From positions 5,270,001 to 5,334,000 of the forward strand of contig NZ_AP024828.1 in the NCBI RefSeq assembly GCF_019668465.1: DNA of 64,000 nucleotides, given 5' to 3'. This stretch comes from Mycobacterium senriense (GTDB taxonomy: Bacteria > Actinomycetota > Actinomycetes > Mycobacteriales > Mycobacteriaceae). Positions within the stretch are counted from its first letter, which is position 1; each line of letters opens with the position of its first letter. The translations under genes were made by a program, and so were the position numbers. The notes beneath the pieces are model-generated. The model did not search any database, was not told the DNA's origin, and was given only the letters and a program-made list of their open reading frames with translations. This document shows, piece after piece, positions 40,036 to 53,139 of this stretch.

Positions 40036-40861
40036 AAAGTCCCAGCATGCACCGGCGCGTGACCGGCCAAAGCGGTACTTCCGGCGGGGTTCACGACGGC
40101 CGCGCCGAGCGCCGTCCGGGTGTCGGCACCGGCTCTGTTTTGGCTGGTCAACAAGCCCTCTAGCTGCGGTTTTATCCCACGACGACGGCGGCGGCCGTGG
40201 CGGCCGGACCGCCCGGAAAGCCGCCAGTGGACCGACGTCCCGCCTGGTGCGAGGGATCACGGATTTATTGCGGCGTGTCGCGCGTGTCGCATCGCCGGTC
40301 AAACGCCAGGCCAACACCGCCGTTCGGCCCGCCCCCCGGTCCTGACGCCCCCGTGGGGCCTCGAGGCGGCCTGGTGGCCCCGAATCCGGGCGTCCGGGCA
40401 TCCAAAAACGGTCCGCCGAGCTCCCGGGTCCGGGGAGGCCACCCGGGGCGGCGTTCCGCAGGTCACGCGTGGATCGCTCCAGCAAACCAACGAGGGCACC
40501 GCCGGGATTCGTCATCGAAACGGCCGGCCCGGTCGGCTTAAAGGTCGCGACGACGCCACGTCCGGCGGTGGGCATCCGAGCGTGCCCCGCGGCCGAACGA
40601 TATGGGGCGTGATCAAGGTCAACCCGCCTGAACAAATGGTGAACTCTGGCCAACCACCAAGGGCCGCAGCGTTGTTGGGCGCCCGGGATCGGCCGGCGCG
40701 CCGGGCCCGCGCGGGCGATGACGGGTGCTCGCTTCCGCGATATCCGGGTGAAATGTCGCCTAAAATCCGCACACGCGGACTAAAGCTCATTCTGATTCCG
40801 TAGTTGCGGGGTAGTGGTGCCGCGGGGTCACATTTCAGCTAATCGCAGGCACGGAATCCGA

Positions 40862-40867
40862 TACCAT
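40862..40867 (+). promoter_or_regulatory. -10 hexamer TACCAT of the HTH-TOBE gene
   Basis: Lies exactly 6 nt before the GTG at 40874; no SD is present. It supports both the start and a leaderless message. Confidence 0.5.
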
Positions 40868-40873
40868 CGAGAC

Positions 40874-41296
40874 GTGTCCAACCTGCGAATTCGCCAGGCA
40901 GCTGAGCTGCTGGGCGTCAGCGACGACACCGTGCGGCGCTGGATCAACCAGGGCACCCTTGCGGTCAGTCACGACGCCGCCGGCCGCAAGGTGATCGCGA
41001 GCGAGGACCTCGCCCGCTTCTCCCGCACCAATGCGCCCGCCCCGCCGGCGGACCCGCTCAGCATCGGCAGCTCGGCCCGCAACCGGTTCGTCGGGCTGGT
41101 CACCTCGGTGGTCAGTGACAAGGTGATGACCCAGGTGGAGATGCAGTGCGGCCCGTTCACGGTGGTGTCGCTGATGAGCACGGAGGCCGCCGAAGAACTG
41201 CAGCTGCGTCCAGGCAGCGTCGCGGTGGCCGTCGTCAAGGCCACCACCGTCATCGTCGAAACCGCGCGGCCCAGCACCGCGGTGGCGTCGGACTAG
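40874..41296 (+). CDS. HTH (excisionase-like) plus TOBE/Mop domain protein
   Basis: A 140-residue two-domain protein. Residues 1-50 form a MerR/excisionase-type helix-turn-helix (LRIRQAAELLGVSDDTVRRWINQGTL, HDAAGRKVIASEDLARF). Residues ~62-130 form a TOBE/Mop-like barrel (SARNRFVGLVTSVVSDKVMTQVEMQCGPFTVVSLMSTEAAEELQLRPGSVAVAVVKATTVIV) of the kind that binds molybdate or tungstate. A role as a small oxyanion-responsive regulator or molybdenum store is plausible. It is convergent with pyrF and absent from H37Rv at this site. Confidence 0.8.
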   Translation: MSNLRIRQAAELLGVSDDTVRRWINQGTLAVSHDAAGRKVIASEDLARFSRTNAPAPPADPLSIGSSARNRFVGLVTSVVSDKVMTQVEMQCGPFTVVSLMSTEAAEELQLRPGSVAVAVVKATTVIVETARPSTAVASD

Positions 41297-41304
41297 GCGC
41301 CCAC

Positions 41305-42125
41305 TCACACCGCCAGGTAGGCGACCGCGTCCAGCATGCGATCCGCCGCCGCACGCAGCTCCGCCACGCCCGGCCCGGCCCGCAGCACCTCGCGGGCCAC
41401 CGCGGGCAGCAGCTGCCCGGGTTCCGCCCCGCCCAGCCCGGCGAGCGCCTCCGGGCGCCCGCCCTGGACACCGAGGCCGGGCACCAGGACCGGACCGCCC
41501 AGCGCGCGCAGGTCGGGCGCCTGCAACACCGTCGCGCCCACCACCACGCCGACATAGCCCGGCCCGGATCGGGTCGCGGAACGGTTCACCACTGCCGCCT
41601 GGTCGACGACCAGCTGGGCCACCGTGCGGCCGTCGAAGACGGCACGCTGCACGGTGGCGCCCTCGGGGTTGGACGTGGCCGCCAGCACGAACACCCCGCG
41701 GTCGTGCGCCGCGGCGGTCTCCAGCAGCGGCCGCAGCGAGCCGAACCCCAGATACGGGGTGGCCGTCACGGCGTCGGCGGCCAGCGGTGAATCACCCGCC
41801 CAGCCGGCGGCATAGGCCGCCATCGTCGTGCCGATGTCGCCGCGTTTGGCGTCGGCCAGCACCAGCACCCCGACCGATCGCAGGGCCGCGATGGTGCGTT
41901 CCAGCACCGCGAATCCCGCGGCGCCGTAGGCCTCGAAGAACGCGACCTGTGGCTTGACGACGGCGAATCCGGAAAACGCCTCGATGCAGATGTCGCAGAA
42001 CGCCGCCAGGCCGTCGGCGGTCGTGGGCAGGTCCCAGGCGCGCAGCAGTTCGGGATGCGGGTCGATGCCCACGCACAGCGGCCCGCGCTGCGCCTTCGCG
42101 TCCGCCAGCCGGACGCCGAACCCGG

Positions 42126-42129
<4 letters not shown>
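41305..42129 (-). CDS. pyrF: Orotidine 5'-phosphate decarboxylase
   Basis: A 274-residue type 2 OMP decarboxylase, last step of UMP synthesis. The catalytic stretch is [33 protein letters not shown] and [14 protein letters not shown] are family motifs. The GTG at 42129 ([12 protein letters not shown]) overlaps the carB stop as GTGA. Final gene of the pyr operon. Confidence 0.96.
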
Positions 42130-45475
<3,346 letters not shown>

Positions 45476-45476
<1 letters not shown>

Positions 45477-46597
45477 TAGCGGCCCTCCCCTGCCATCAGA
45501 TCGATGAATTGGTCGAACAGATACTCCGCATCGTGCGGTCCGGCCGCGGCCTCCGGGTGGTACTGCACCGAGAAGGCTTGCCCGTCTGCGAGTTTGACGC
45601 CCTCGACCACTCCGTCGTTGGCGCAGGTGTGGCTGACCACGGCCGAACCGAACGGCGTGTCGAAGGACTGGCCTGCCTCGCCCTCGAGCGCGAAGCCGTG
45701 GTTCTGGGCGGTGACGGCCACCCGCCCGGTGGCGTGGTCGATCACCGGGATGTTGATGCCGCGGTGGCCGAACACCATCTTGTAGGTGGACAGTCCCAGC
45801 GCCCTGCCCAGGATCTGATTGCCGAAGCAGATGCCGAACAACGGGATTCCGGCGCCCAGCACGTCGCGGGTGACCGCGACGATGTGGTCGGCGGTGGCGG
45901 GGTCGCCGGGGCCGTTGGACAGGAAGACGCCGTCGGGCTTGAGGTCGGCGATCTGTTCGTAGGTCGCCGACGAGGCCAGCACGTGGGTGCGGACGCCGCG
46001 GCGGGCGAAGTTGCGCGGCGTGTTGGTTTTGATCCCCAGATCCAGCGCGGCCACCGTAAACCGCGGTGCGCCTTCGGGATCCACGATGTAGGTGTCCGGC
46101 GTGCTGACCTCGCCGGCCAGGTCCGCCCCCAGCATCGACCGCTGCCCGCGCACCCGCGCCAGCAGTTCGTCCGCTTCGGCGAGCGCGTCACCGGAGAACA
46201 CCCCCGCCTTCATCGAGCCGCGGGTGCGCAGATGCCGGACCACCGCGCGGGTGTCGATGCCGGCGATGCCCACGATGTGCTGGCGGACCAGTTCGTCCTC
46301 CAGGGTGCCGGTGGACCGCCAGTTGGACGGGCGCGGCGACGGATCGCGCACCGCGTAGCCGGCCACCCAGATCTTGTCGCCGCGGCTCTCGGCGTCCTCG
46401 CCGTTCCAGCCGGTGTTGCCGATCTGCGGCGCGGTGGCCACCACGATCTGGCGGTGATAACTCGGATCGGTCAGCGTCTCCTGGTAGCCGGACATGCCGG
46501 TGGAAAACACGGCCTCGCCCAATGTTTGGCCGATCTTGCCGAACGGCCTGCCGGTGAAGACGCGCCCGTCCTCGAGTACCAACTGCGCCTTAGTCAC
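45476..46597 (-). CDS. carA: Carbamoyl-phosphate synthase small chain
   Basis: A 373-residue glutaminase subunit. The class I amidotransferase domain has the nucleophile Cys in [14 protein letters not shown] and the His-Glu pair in [12 protein letters not shown]. The N-terminal CPSase small-subunit domain ([14 protein letters not shown]) contacts CarB. GTG start overlapping the stop of the membrane-protein gene (GTGA). Confidence 0.97.
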
Positions 46598-47097
46598 GAG
46601 CGCCGCTCCTCCTCATGCTGCGATTCGAGCCAGCCGTCATAGTCGTTACGGTGGTTCGCCCGGAAGCCGGTGTCGATCTCGACGCCCGACGCCAGCCGCC
46701 AGCGGATCGCCAGAATCCCAACCCGGCCCGTCATTCTGCGCTCCATCCGAATGTGCGTGATCGATTCCCTAGGGATCCAAATGGGTTGCGCGCGTACGCG
46801 TTCCACCATGATGCCGCCGGCATAGCGGGTCAGCACCGCTTTGCTGCGGAAACCCAGGTCACCGGCCGCGATCCGCTCACTCCAGCCCGGCGCCATCATG
46901 GAACCGCAGTAGTGGCCGCGGGTGGTGATGGTCGCCGCCCCCACCTGGTCCGGGATCTCGGGCAACGCCCCGATGAGCTCCGCCTGCTGCCGCGAGCGAC
47001 GCTGCCAGGTCCGCATCATCAGCTGGATCACCACCGTGATCACGATTACCACCACGGCCGCGAAGATCAGCGATCCCACCAGCGTGCCCGAATTCAT
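46594..47097 (-). CDS. Membrane-anchored protein embedded in the pyr operon (Rv1382-like)
   Basis: A 167-residue protein with one N-terminal transmembrane helix ([23 protein letters not shown]) and a soluble beta-rich domain ([61 protein letters not shown]). Overlaps pyrC and carA on both sides, the same position as Rv1382. Conservation of the position suggests a link to pyrimidine metabolism or simple co-expression; no catalytic motif is visible. Confidence 0.8.
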   Translation of the reverse strand: MNSGTLVGSLIFAAVVVIVITVVIQLMMRTWQRRSRQQAELIGALPEIPDQVGAATITTRGHYCGSMMAPGWSERIAAGDLGFRSKAVLTRYAGGIMVERVRAQPIWIPRESITHIRMERRMTGRVGILAIRWRLASGVEIDTGFRANHRNDYDGWLESQHEEERRS

Positions 47098-48398
47098 GCC
47101 GGGGACTTCCCGTCTCGGGCGGTGACCTTGCCGCGCAGCAGCGTGGCCGTCACGGTGGCGGGCAGCGTCATCGCCTCGTAGGGCGTGTTGGCCGACCGGC
47201 TGGCCAGGTCGGAACCGGCGACGGTCCACGAGGTGCTGGGATCCACCACCGTGAGATTGGCCGGCTCCCCCACCTCCAGCGGCCGGCCGTGATCGGGCAG
47301 GCCCGCGATGCGGGCGGGGTTTTCGCTCATCACCCGGGCGACGTCCCGCCAGGTCAACAGCCCGGGGGTGACCATCGTCTGCACCACGATCGACAGCGCC
47401 GTCTGCAACCCCAGCATGCCGGGGCGCGCCGCGGCGAATTCCACGCACTTCTCGTGCTCGGCATGCGGGGCGTGATCGGTGGCCACACAGTCGATGACGC
47501 CGTCGGCCAGCGCGTGGCGCAGCGCCACCGCGTCGGCCGCTTCGCGCAGCGGCGGGTTCACCCGGTTTTGCCCGTCGTAACTGGCCAGCCTGCTGTCGTC
47601 GAGCATCAGGTGGTGCGGGGTGACCTCGGTGGTGATCGAGATGCCTTGCTCCTTGGCCCATTTCACGATCTGGACGGTGCCCGCGGTGGATGCGTGGCAG
47701 ATGTGCACCCGGGCGCCGGCGTCGCGGGCCAGCAGCGCATCGCGGGCGACGATCGACTCCTCGGCCGCCCGGGGCCATCCCGCCAGGCCCAGCCGGGCGG
47801 CGGTGGGCCCCTCGTGGGCGACGGCGCCGACGGTCAGCCGTGGTTCCTCGGCGTGCTGGGCGATGAGCACGCCCAGACCGGTGGCGTATTCCAGGGCGCG
47901 GCGCATCACCAGCGGGTCGTGCACGCAGATGCCGTCGTCGGAGAACATCCGCACCTGCGCGGCGCCGGCCGCCATCATGCCCATCTCGGTGAGCTCTTTG
48001 CCGGCGAGCCCGACGGTGACGGCGCCCACCGGGTGCACGTCGACCAGGCCGACCTGCTGGCCCCGATGCCACACGTGGTCGGTGACCACCGGGCTGTCGG
48101 CGACCGGGTTGGTGTTGGCCATCGCGAACACCGCGGTGAAGCCACCCAGAGCCGCTGCGGCCGAGCCGGTTTCGATGTCCTCGGCGTATTCGCGCCCGGG
48201 TTCGCGCAGATGGGTGTGCAGGTCGACGAGGCCGGGCAGCAGCACCTGATCGGTGGCGTCGATCACGTCCAGGTCCTTGTCGACGCCTCCGGCTTCGGCC
48301 AAGCCGGGGCCGATGTCGGCGATCTGGCCGTCGTCGACCAGCACGTCGACGCGATCACCGTCGCCGTACAACCGCACCCCGCGCAGCAGCACGCTCAC
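47094..48398 (-). CDS. pyrC: Dihydroorotase
   Basis: A 434-residue amidohydrolase. Zinc ligands lie in [28 protein letters not shown] and [14 protein letters not shown]; the glycine-rich KGKL-equivalent lies at the C-terminus. The GTG at 48398 ([14 protein letters not shown]) overlaps the pyrB stop as GTGA. The frame continues upstream across pyrB without homology and was not used. Confidence 0.96.
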   Translation of the reverse strand: MSVLLRGVRLYGDGDRVDVLVDDGQIADIGPGLAEAGGVDKDLDVIDATDQVLLPGLVDLHTHLREPGREYAEDIETGSAAAALGGFTAVFAMANTNPVADSPVVTDHVWHRGQQVGLVDVHPVGAVTVGLAGKELTEMGMMAAGAAQVRMFSDDGICVHDPLVMRRALEYATGLGVLIAQHAEEPRLTVGAVAHEGPTAARLGLAGWPRAAEESIVARDALLARDAGARVHICHASTAGTVQIVKWAKEQGISITTEVTPHHLMLDDSRLASYDGQNRVNPPLREAADAVALRHALADGVIDCVATDHAPHAEHEKCVEFAAARPGMLGLQTALSIVVQTMVTPGLLTWRDVARVMSENPARIAGLPDHGRPLEVGEPANLTVVDPSTSWTVAGSDLASRSANTPYEAMTLPATVTATLLRGKVTARDGKSPA

Positions 48399-49351
48399 GC
48401 CGCACCCTCTTCCCCGGCTAATTCGGTGCCGACCAGCACGTGGAACAGCACCGCCATCCGCACGTGGACACCGTTGGAAACCTGTTGCAGCACAGCAGAT
48501 TGCGATGAGTCGGCCACCGATGAGGCGATCTCCATGCCACGCAGCATCGGACCCGGGTGCAGCACCACGGCATGGCCGGGCAGCATCGCCTGGCGGCGAT
48601 CGGAAAGCCCGTACAGCGAGGAGTATTCGCGCACCGAGGGAAAGAACCCGCCGTTCATCCGCTCGGCCTGCACCCGCAGCATCAGCACCGCGTCGGCGGC
48701 GGGCAGCTCGGCGTCGAAGTCGTTGGACACGGTGACAGGCCAGCCCTCGACGCCGACCGGCAGCAGCGTGGGCGGCGCGACCAGGACCACCTCGGCACCC
48801 AGGGTGTCGAGCAGCATGACGTTGGAGCGCGCGACCCGGCTGTGCAGGATGTCGCCGACGATCACGATGCGACGGCCCTCGATGCCGCCGAGCCGCTGGC
48901 GAATGGTCAGCGCGTCCAGCAGCGCCTGGGTCGGGTGCTCGTGGGTGCCGTCGCCGGCGTTGATCACCGACGGCCCATCGTCGTTCGCGGCGGTCCAGTC
49001 GGCGAGCAGGTGCGCGGCGCCGGAGGCCGGGTGCCGGATGATCAGCGCGTCGGCGCCCGCGGCGCGCAGCGTGAACGCGGTGTCGCGCAGCGACTCCCCC
49101 TTGCCCACCGACGATCCGGACGCGCTGACGTTGATCACGTCGGCGCTCATCCACTTGCCGGCCACCTCGAAGGACACCCGGGTGCGGGTCGAGTTCTCGT
49201 AGAACATCGTGACGATGGTGCGGCCGCGCAGCGTCGGCAGCTTCTTGATCTCGCGACCCACCAGCGCCTGGGCGAACCGGTCGGCGTCGTCGAGGATGGC
49301 AGTGGCGTCATCGCGGCTCAGGTCGCCGGCCGCCAGCAGATGGCGCGTCAT
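48395..49351 (-). CDS. pyrB: Aspartate carbamoyltransferase catalytic chain
   Basis: A 318-residue ATCase catalytic subunit. The carbamoyl-phosphate motif is [12 protein letters not shown], with [13 protein letters not shown] (80s loop), [10 protein letters not shown], and [11 protein letters not shown] near the C-terminus. No PyrI partner is present, as expected for this bacterial class. The ATG overlaps the pyrR stop as ATGA. Confidence 0.97.
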   Translation of the reverse strand: MTRHLLAAGDLSRDDATAILDDADRFAQALVGREIKKLPTLRGRTIVTMFYENSTRTRVSFEVAGKWMSADVINVSASGSSVGKGESLRDTAFTLRAAGADALIIRHPASGAAHLLADWTAANDDGPSVINAGDGTHEHPTQALLDALTIRQRLGGIEGRRIVIVGDILHSRVARSNVMLLDTLGAEVVLVAPPTLLPVGVEGWPVTVSNDFDAELPAADAVLMLRVQAERMNGGFFPSVREYSSLYGLSDRRQAMLPGHAVVLHPGPMLRGMEIASSVADSSQSAVLQQVSNGVHVRMAVLFHVLVGTELAGEEGAA

Positions 49352-49920
49352 CGTGAGATCACCACCCCGTCGTCACCGTCGTTCTCGCTCAGCAGCACGT
49401 GCACGCTCTCGCCGCGTGAGGTGGGGACGTTCTTGCCGACATAGTCGGCGCGCAGGGGCAGTTCGCGGTGGCCGCGGTCGACCAGCACCGCCAGCTGCAC
49501 CACCCGCGGCCGGCCCACGTCGCGCAGCGCGTCCAGCGCGGACCGCACCGAGCGGCCGGAGTACAGGACGTCGTCGACCAGGATCACCAACGCGTCGTCG
49601 ATGCCGCCGGCCGGAATCGAGGTGGCTTCCAGCGGTCGCGGCGGCTTCTGCATCAGATCGTCGCGGTAGAGCGTGATGTCCAGGGCGCCGTGGCCGACCT
49701 GGACACCGCTGTATTCGCCGATGTTGGCGGCGAGCCGATTGGCGAGGATCACACCGCGGGTCGGGATGCCCAGCAACACCACCCGTGGCGCGTCGGGACC
49801 GTCCAGCGCGGTCTTTTCGATGATCTGATGCGCAATGCGGGAAATGGTGCGGCCCACGTCGGCCGCCGACATCAACTCCCGGGAATCGCTGCCCAAGCCG
49901 GTGTCGCCCGCAGCACCCAT
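49348..49920 (-). CDS. pyrR: Bifunctional pyr regulator/uracil phosphoribosyltransferase
   Basis: A 190-residue type I phosphoribosyltransferase with the PRPP loop [18 protein letters not shown] and [19 protein letters not shown]. PyrR binds a conserved RNA loop in pyr leaders when UMP is high. In mycobacteria this acts by blocking translation of the first gene. The ATG at 49920 has GGAGGTC upstream at 49931-49937, and the RNA target sits right before it, so PyrR probably controls its own message and hence the operon. Confidence 0.95.
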   Translation of the reverse strand: MGAAGDTGLGSDSRELMSAADVGRTISRIAHQIIEKTALDGPDAPRVVLLGIPTRGVILANRLAANIGEYSGVQVGHGALDITLYRDDLMQKPPRPLEATSIPAGGIDDALVILVDDVLYSGRSVRSALDALRDVGRPRVVQLAVLVDRGHRELPLRADYVGKNVPTSRGESVHVLLSENDGDDGVVISR

Positions 49921-49940
49921 GACGAAACTTGACCTCCTTC

Positions 49941-49960
49941 TCCGCCTCGCCGGACGGATC
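49941..49960 (-). promoter_or_regulatory. PyrR-binding loop in the pyr leader
   Basis: In the RNA sense the segment reads GATCCGTCCGGCGAGGCGGA. Stem arms TCCG and CGGA enclose TCCGGCGAGG, matching the PyrR consensus UCCNGNGAGG. It abuts the ribosome-binding sequence GAAGGAGG (49932-49939), so PyrR-UMP binding would occlude ribosome access. Confidence 0.75.
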
Positions 49961-49984
49961 GTTAAAGGATGTCGACTGCGAGGC

Positions 49985-49990
49985 AGCGTA
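49985..49990 (-). promoter_or_regulatory. -10 hexamer TACGCT of the pyr operon
   Basis: Places +1 near 49978, giving a leader of about 58 nt that contains the complete PyrR-binding loop and SD. No strong -35 is visible. Confidence 0.45.
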
Positions 49991-50063
49991 GCACTTATTT
50001 CGAGTGCCACGCGTCGGGCGGTGCCGGCGGGTGACCGGTTCGCCAGAGTGAAAGCTCCGCGGC

Positions 50064-50342
50064 CTATTCCGGAGGCGGAGGAGGGGGCGGCGGAGGCCAG
50101 GTGCGGCGGGGTCTGATCGGCCCACAGTTCAGGCCGATTTTGCAGTGCCAGTCGCTTGCCTGGGGTTGGGGCGTATCGCAGCAGACGTCGTCCGGCGATG
50201 TGGGCGTCGGTTCCACGGTCGTCACGGGGTCCGTCATGTTGGTGGGCGGCGTTTGGACACCGCCGATTCCACTGAGCGCCAGGGCAAATATGGCAGCACC
50301 ACCGCACGCCGCGGCTATCGTCCTGGCCGTTTGATTGGCCAT
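50064..50342 (-). CDS. Small secreted proline-rich protein of unknown function
   Basis: A 92-residue protein with a signal peptide ([25 protein letters not shown] reads as basic start then hydrophobic core), a Thr/Pro linker, four cysteines ([17 protein letters not shown]) and a terminal run of nine prolines. TAGAAT at 50351-50356 on the minus strand lies 8 nt before the ATG. Divergent from the HNH gene. No family recognised; the cysteines suggest two disulphides after export. Confidence 0.6.
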   Translation of the reverse strand: MANQTARTIAAACGGAAIFALALSGIGGVQTPPTNMTDPVTTVEPTPTSPDDVCCDTPQPQASDWHCKIGLNCGPIRPRRTWPPPPPPPPPE

Positions 50343-50417
50343 AGCACCGAATTCTAATTTCGCCGCGCTGGATGTACAGAGGATTTGTGCCGCGGCCGGT
50401 TTGTCGGTGCGGCGGAC

Positions 50418-50423
50418 TATTGT
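50418..50423 (+). promoter_or_regulatory. -10 hexamer TATTGT of the DUF222/HNH gene
   Basis: Positioned 7 nt before the ATG at 50431, indicating a leaderless transcript and favouring that start over an upstream TTG. Confidence 0.45.
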
Positions 50424-50430
50424 CGAAAGT

Positions 50431-51693
50431 ATGTTCGAATCATCGGAGGAAGCCGCATTGCTGGCGCGGATCGCTGCGCAGGAGCGAGCCAAGTCGGCGG
50501 CCGCGGCGGATCAGGCGCGGGCGGCCGCAGCCCTGGACGCGTTGCGCCGCGCGAACGAGGCGGCCGCCGGAATGCCCGCCGCCCAGCGCGGCCGCGGAGT
50601 AGCCAGCGAGATCGCCTTGGCGCGACGGGACTCCCCCGCCCGGGGCGGCAGACATCTCGGATTCGCGAAGGCATTGGTCCACGAGATGCCCTACACCCTG
50701 GCGGCCCTCGAGAGCGGGCGACTGTTCGAATGGCGGGCCACCCTGATCGTTCGTGAGTCGGCCTGTCTGGACGTCGACGACCGCCGCACCCTCGACGCCG
50801 AACTGTGCGGCGACGGGTCCTCGTTGGACGGGATGGGCGACGCGCGAATCACCGCGGCCGCCCGGGCGATCGCCTACCGGCTCAATGCGCAGGCGGTGGT
50901 CGATCGTGCCGCCAAGGCCGAATCCGAACGCACAGTGACGATCCGGCCGGCTCCCGACACGATGACTTGGGTGACGGCATTACTGCCCGTAGCGCAGGGC
51001 GTCTCGGTCTACGCGGCGCTGAAGCGCACCGCCGACACCACATTCGATCAACGCTCGCGTGGCCAGGTGATGGCTGACACGCTGGTTGAGCGGATTACCG
51101 GGCGACCCGCCGACGTCGCCCAGCCAGTAGCCGTCAACCTGGTCATCTCCGACGAATCGCTGTTGGGTGATGCACCAACCGCGGCGAACGTCGACTGGTA
51201 TGGCCCGATCCCCGCGGCCGTAGCCCGCCAGCTCGTGAACGGTGCAGTGATTGACTCCCGGTCCCGCGGCACGCTGCGCCGGCTCTACCGACATCCGCGC
51301 TCCGGGGCCCTGGTGGCGATGGAATCGCGGGCGCGCCGTTTCCCGAAGAGCCTGGCCGCCTTTATCGGGTTTCGCGATGGCCGCTGTCGCACCCCGTACT
51401 GCGATGCCCCCATCCGCCACCGCGACCACGCCAGGCCGTATCGGCGCGGCGGGTCGACGAGTGCGGCCAATGGGCTGGGCTTGTGTGAACGCTGCAACTA
51501 CGTCAAGGAGGTTTCCGGTTGGCGCGTAGCGGCGGAGGCGGACGAAAACGGTTCACATACAGCCGATTTCACCACGCCCGCCGGCATGCACTATCGCTCC
51601 GGCGCGCCTCCGACGCTCGGGCCGGTCGGAGTGGAAGTCAGTGAGCTGGAAATCGGGATCGGCGTCCGCCTAACCGATCCCCACGCCGCCTAG
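50431..51693 (+). CDS. 13E12-family DUF222/HNH endonuclease (Rv1378c-like)
   Basis: A 420-residue intact family member. An Ala/Arg-rich helical N-terminus ([26 protein letters not shown]) leads into DUF222 ([28 protein letters not shown]). The C-terminal HNH domain has [23 protein letters not shown] and [11 protein letters not shown]. These proteins probably nick DNA, but their cellular role is unknown. The ATG at 50431 is chosen because of the adjacent -10 and because a longer version would overlap the divergent secreted-protein gene. Confidence 0.85.
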   Translation: MFESSEEAALLARIAAQERAKSAAAADQARAAAALDALRRANEAAAGMPAAQRGRGVASEIALARRDSPARGGRHLGFAKALVHEMPYTLAALESGRLFEWRATLIVRESACLDVDDRRTLDAELCGDGSSLDGMGDARITAAARAIAYRLNAQAVVDRAAKAESERTVTIRPAPDTMTWVTALLPVAQGVSVYAALKRTADTTFDQRSRGQVMADTLVERITGRPADVAQPVAVNLVISDESLLGDAPTAANVDWYGPIPAAVARQLVNGAVIDSRSRGTLRRLYRHPRSGALVAMESRARRFPKSLAAFIGFRDGRCRTPYCDAPIRHRDHARPYRRGGSTSAANGLGLCERCNYVKEVSGWRVAAEADENGSHTADFTTPAGMHYRSGAPPTLGPVGVEVSELEIGIGVRLTDPHAA

Positions 51694-51735
51694 CTGGATC
51701 CAGGCAATTCACTCGGCGGGACTAAGCTGGCGACA

Positions 51736-52395
51736 GTGACTTCGTCGTCTGGATTTTCCGGCTTGCAGCGCATGGACTTCGACGCGCTTTACCGCGGCGA
51801 AAGCCCAGGGGCAGGCATCCCACCGATGGCCGCGCCGCCGTGGGATACCAAGGCGCCCAAGGACAGTGTCGTTTCGTGGCACAGCGGTGGCTGGGTGCAC
51901 GGGGACGTCCTCGACATCGGCTGCGGTCTCGGCGACAACGCCATCTATCTTGCCCGGCACGGCTATCGGGTAACCGGGTTGGACATCTCCCCGACCGCGC
52001 TGATCACCGCCGAGCGGCGAGCCGCGGATGCCGGAGTGGACGTGACGTTCGCGGTCACCGACGCGACCCGGCTCGATGGCTACAACGACGCGTTCGACAC
52101 CGTCGTCGATAGCGGCATGTTTCACTGTCTCGACGAAACAGGCAAGCGACACTATGCCGCCGCGGCGCACCGGGCGACCAGGCCCGGCGCCACCCTGTTG
52201 ATCAGCTGCTTTTCCGACGCGAACGCCGCCGACCCGCAGTGGCCTCGGCCCGCGGTCTCCGAGCAGACGCTGCGCGAGGTCCTCGGCGGCGCGGGTTGGG
52301 ACATCGAGTCACTGCAGCCGGCGACCATGCGCCGCGAATTGGACGGTAAGCAGGTCGAAATGGAGTTCTGGTACGTCCGCGCACAGCGGCGCTAG
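51736..52395 (+). CDS. Class I SAM-dependent methyltransferase (Rv1377c-like)
   Basis: A 219-residue methyltransferase with motif I VLDIGCGLGDNAIYLARHGYRVTGLDISP and the acidic motif II/III region DVTFAVTDATRLDG, FDTVVDSGMFHCLDE. Similar to thiopurine- and tellurite-resistance-type small-molecule methyltransferases. GTG start at 51736 with TAAGCT 7 nt upstream, so probably leaderless. Convergent with the MerR gene, 4 bp apart. Substrate unknown. Confidence 0.85.
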   Translation: MTSSSGFSGLQRMDFDALYRGESPGAGIPPMAAPPWDTKAPKDSVVSWHSGGWVHGDVLDIGCGLGDNAIYLARHGYRVTGLDISPTALITAERRAADAGVDVTFAVTDATRLDGYNDAFDTVVDSGMFHCLDETGKRHYAAAAHRATRPGATLLISCFSDANAADPQWPRPAVSEQTLREVLGGAGWDIESLQPATMRRELDGKQVEMEFWYVRAQRR

Positions 52396-52399
52396 CCGA

Positions 52400-53026
52400 C
52401 TAGTCGCCGCCTGACCCATCCTCGGCCAGCCGTTGCGCGGCAAGTCCGGCGTGCGCGATGCGGCGCAGTGCCGCGAGGACGGGTTCATAGAAGATGGTGC
52501 CCAATACGGCGTATTCGATTGCCGCCGTGGCTGGTTCCAGCGGCATCTGCTCGATGTCGTATGCGGCAATCGCTCTGATGTGCGGCGCGTAGGCGTGCAA
52601 ACGATCCTCGGTCATCGGGACGCCCGCCGCTTCGGCATCGGCGAGAGCGCGGTCGAGCTGCCCCACCGCCGGAAGATCGTCGGGCACGGTGATGTCGAGC
52701 GCGGCAAGCGCAGCCTGAGCCCGGGCGTGGTCCTCGTTGCCGGTGGCTTCGGCGGGACGCGAGAGCGCCGCCGTCGCCGCGCCCAGCGTCGCGAACAGCG
52801 ACCGGCCCGGATCGTCAATCAGTCCGACGACGGACCTGATCTGGGCAATCGACAACCCCAGCGCGGACAGCGCTCTGATCAGTGCAAGCCGTCGCACATG
52901 CGGCTCGCCGTAGTGAGCGCGGGTGGAGCTGACGGCGCGGCCTGGCATCAGCACGCCCTCGCGAAGGTAGAACTTGATCGTCGGCACGGCCACATTGGTG
53001 CGGCTTGCCAGCTCTGAGATCAGCAC
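52400..53026 (-). CDS. MerR-family transcriptional regulator
   Basis: A 208-residue regulator. The N-terminal winged helix-turn-helix is ISELASRTNVAVPTIKFYLREGVL followed by RAHYGEPHVRRLALIRALSALGLSIAQIRSVVGLID, then an all-helical C-terminal effector region without metal-binding cysteines, so an organic ligand is likelier than a metal. The GTG at 53026 is chosen for its SD (AAGGAGAG) and motif position. The intergenic DNA toward the divergent membrane gene contains a very long perfect inverted repeat, the probable operator. Confidence 0.87.
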   Translation of the reverse strand: MLISELASRTNVAVPTIKFYLREGVLMPGRAVSSTRAHYGEPHVRRLALIRALSALGLSIAQIRSVVGLIDDPGRSLFATLGAATAALSRPAEATGNEDHARAQAALAALDITVPDDLPAVGQLDRALADAEAAGVPMTEDRLHAYAPHIRAIAAYDIEQMPLEPATAAIEYAVLGTIFYEPVLAALRRIAHAGLAAQRLAEDGSGGD

Positions 53027-53061
53027 GGGCGCTCTCCTTCGGAAACTCTTGCCCCAACATC

Positions 53062-53067
53062 TTGACA
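53062..53067 (+). promoter_or_regulatory. Consensus -35 TTGACA facing the membrane-protein gene
   Basis: A perfect TTGACA directly adjoins the left edge of the inverted repeat at 53068. In MerR-type promoters the operator lies between -35 and an unusually distant -10, which fits; candidate -10 sequences lie around 53087-53096. Confidence 0.45.
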
Positions 53068-53111
53068 TTGGATACTTCTACTATCCAGTATTAGATAGTA
53101 GAAGTATCCAA
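53068..53111. promoter_or_regulatory. Long inverted repeat, probable MerR operator
   Basis: Arms TTGGATACTTCTACTATC (53068-53085) and GATAGTAGAAGTATCCAA (53094-53111) are exact reverse complements over 18 nt, with an 8-nt centre. The repeat is AT-richer than its surroundings and lies between the divergent merR and membrane-protein genes. Confidence 0.75.
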
Positions 53112-53139
53112 GTAATGACTACGACGTTCAGGAGGCTTT

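Larger units (their letters stand above)
39909..40873. other. 965-bp region with no supported gene
   Basis: In H37Rv a PE/PPE pair (Rv1386-Rv1387) lies here. I see no PE or PPE remnant. Two opposing open frames (40120-40803 plus, 40009-40653 minus) give Arg/Pro/Gly-rich, motif-free translations and are probably chance. The region contains the mihF promoter, a perfect hairpin at 40017-40035 and, at its far end, the -10 of the HTH-TOBE gene. Confidence 0.55.

Noticed and set aside
40009..40803. Two opposing open frames in the mihF upstream region
   Set aside because: Low-complexity Arg/Pro/Gly translations, no SD or -10 at the starts, and they overlap each other.
47289..49202. 637-codon plus-strand frame opposite pyrC and pyrB
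   Set aside because: Antisense to two unmistakable enzymes of the pyr operon.
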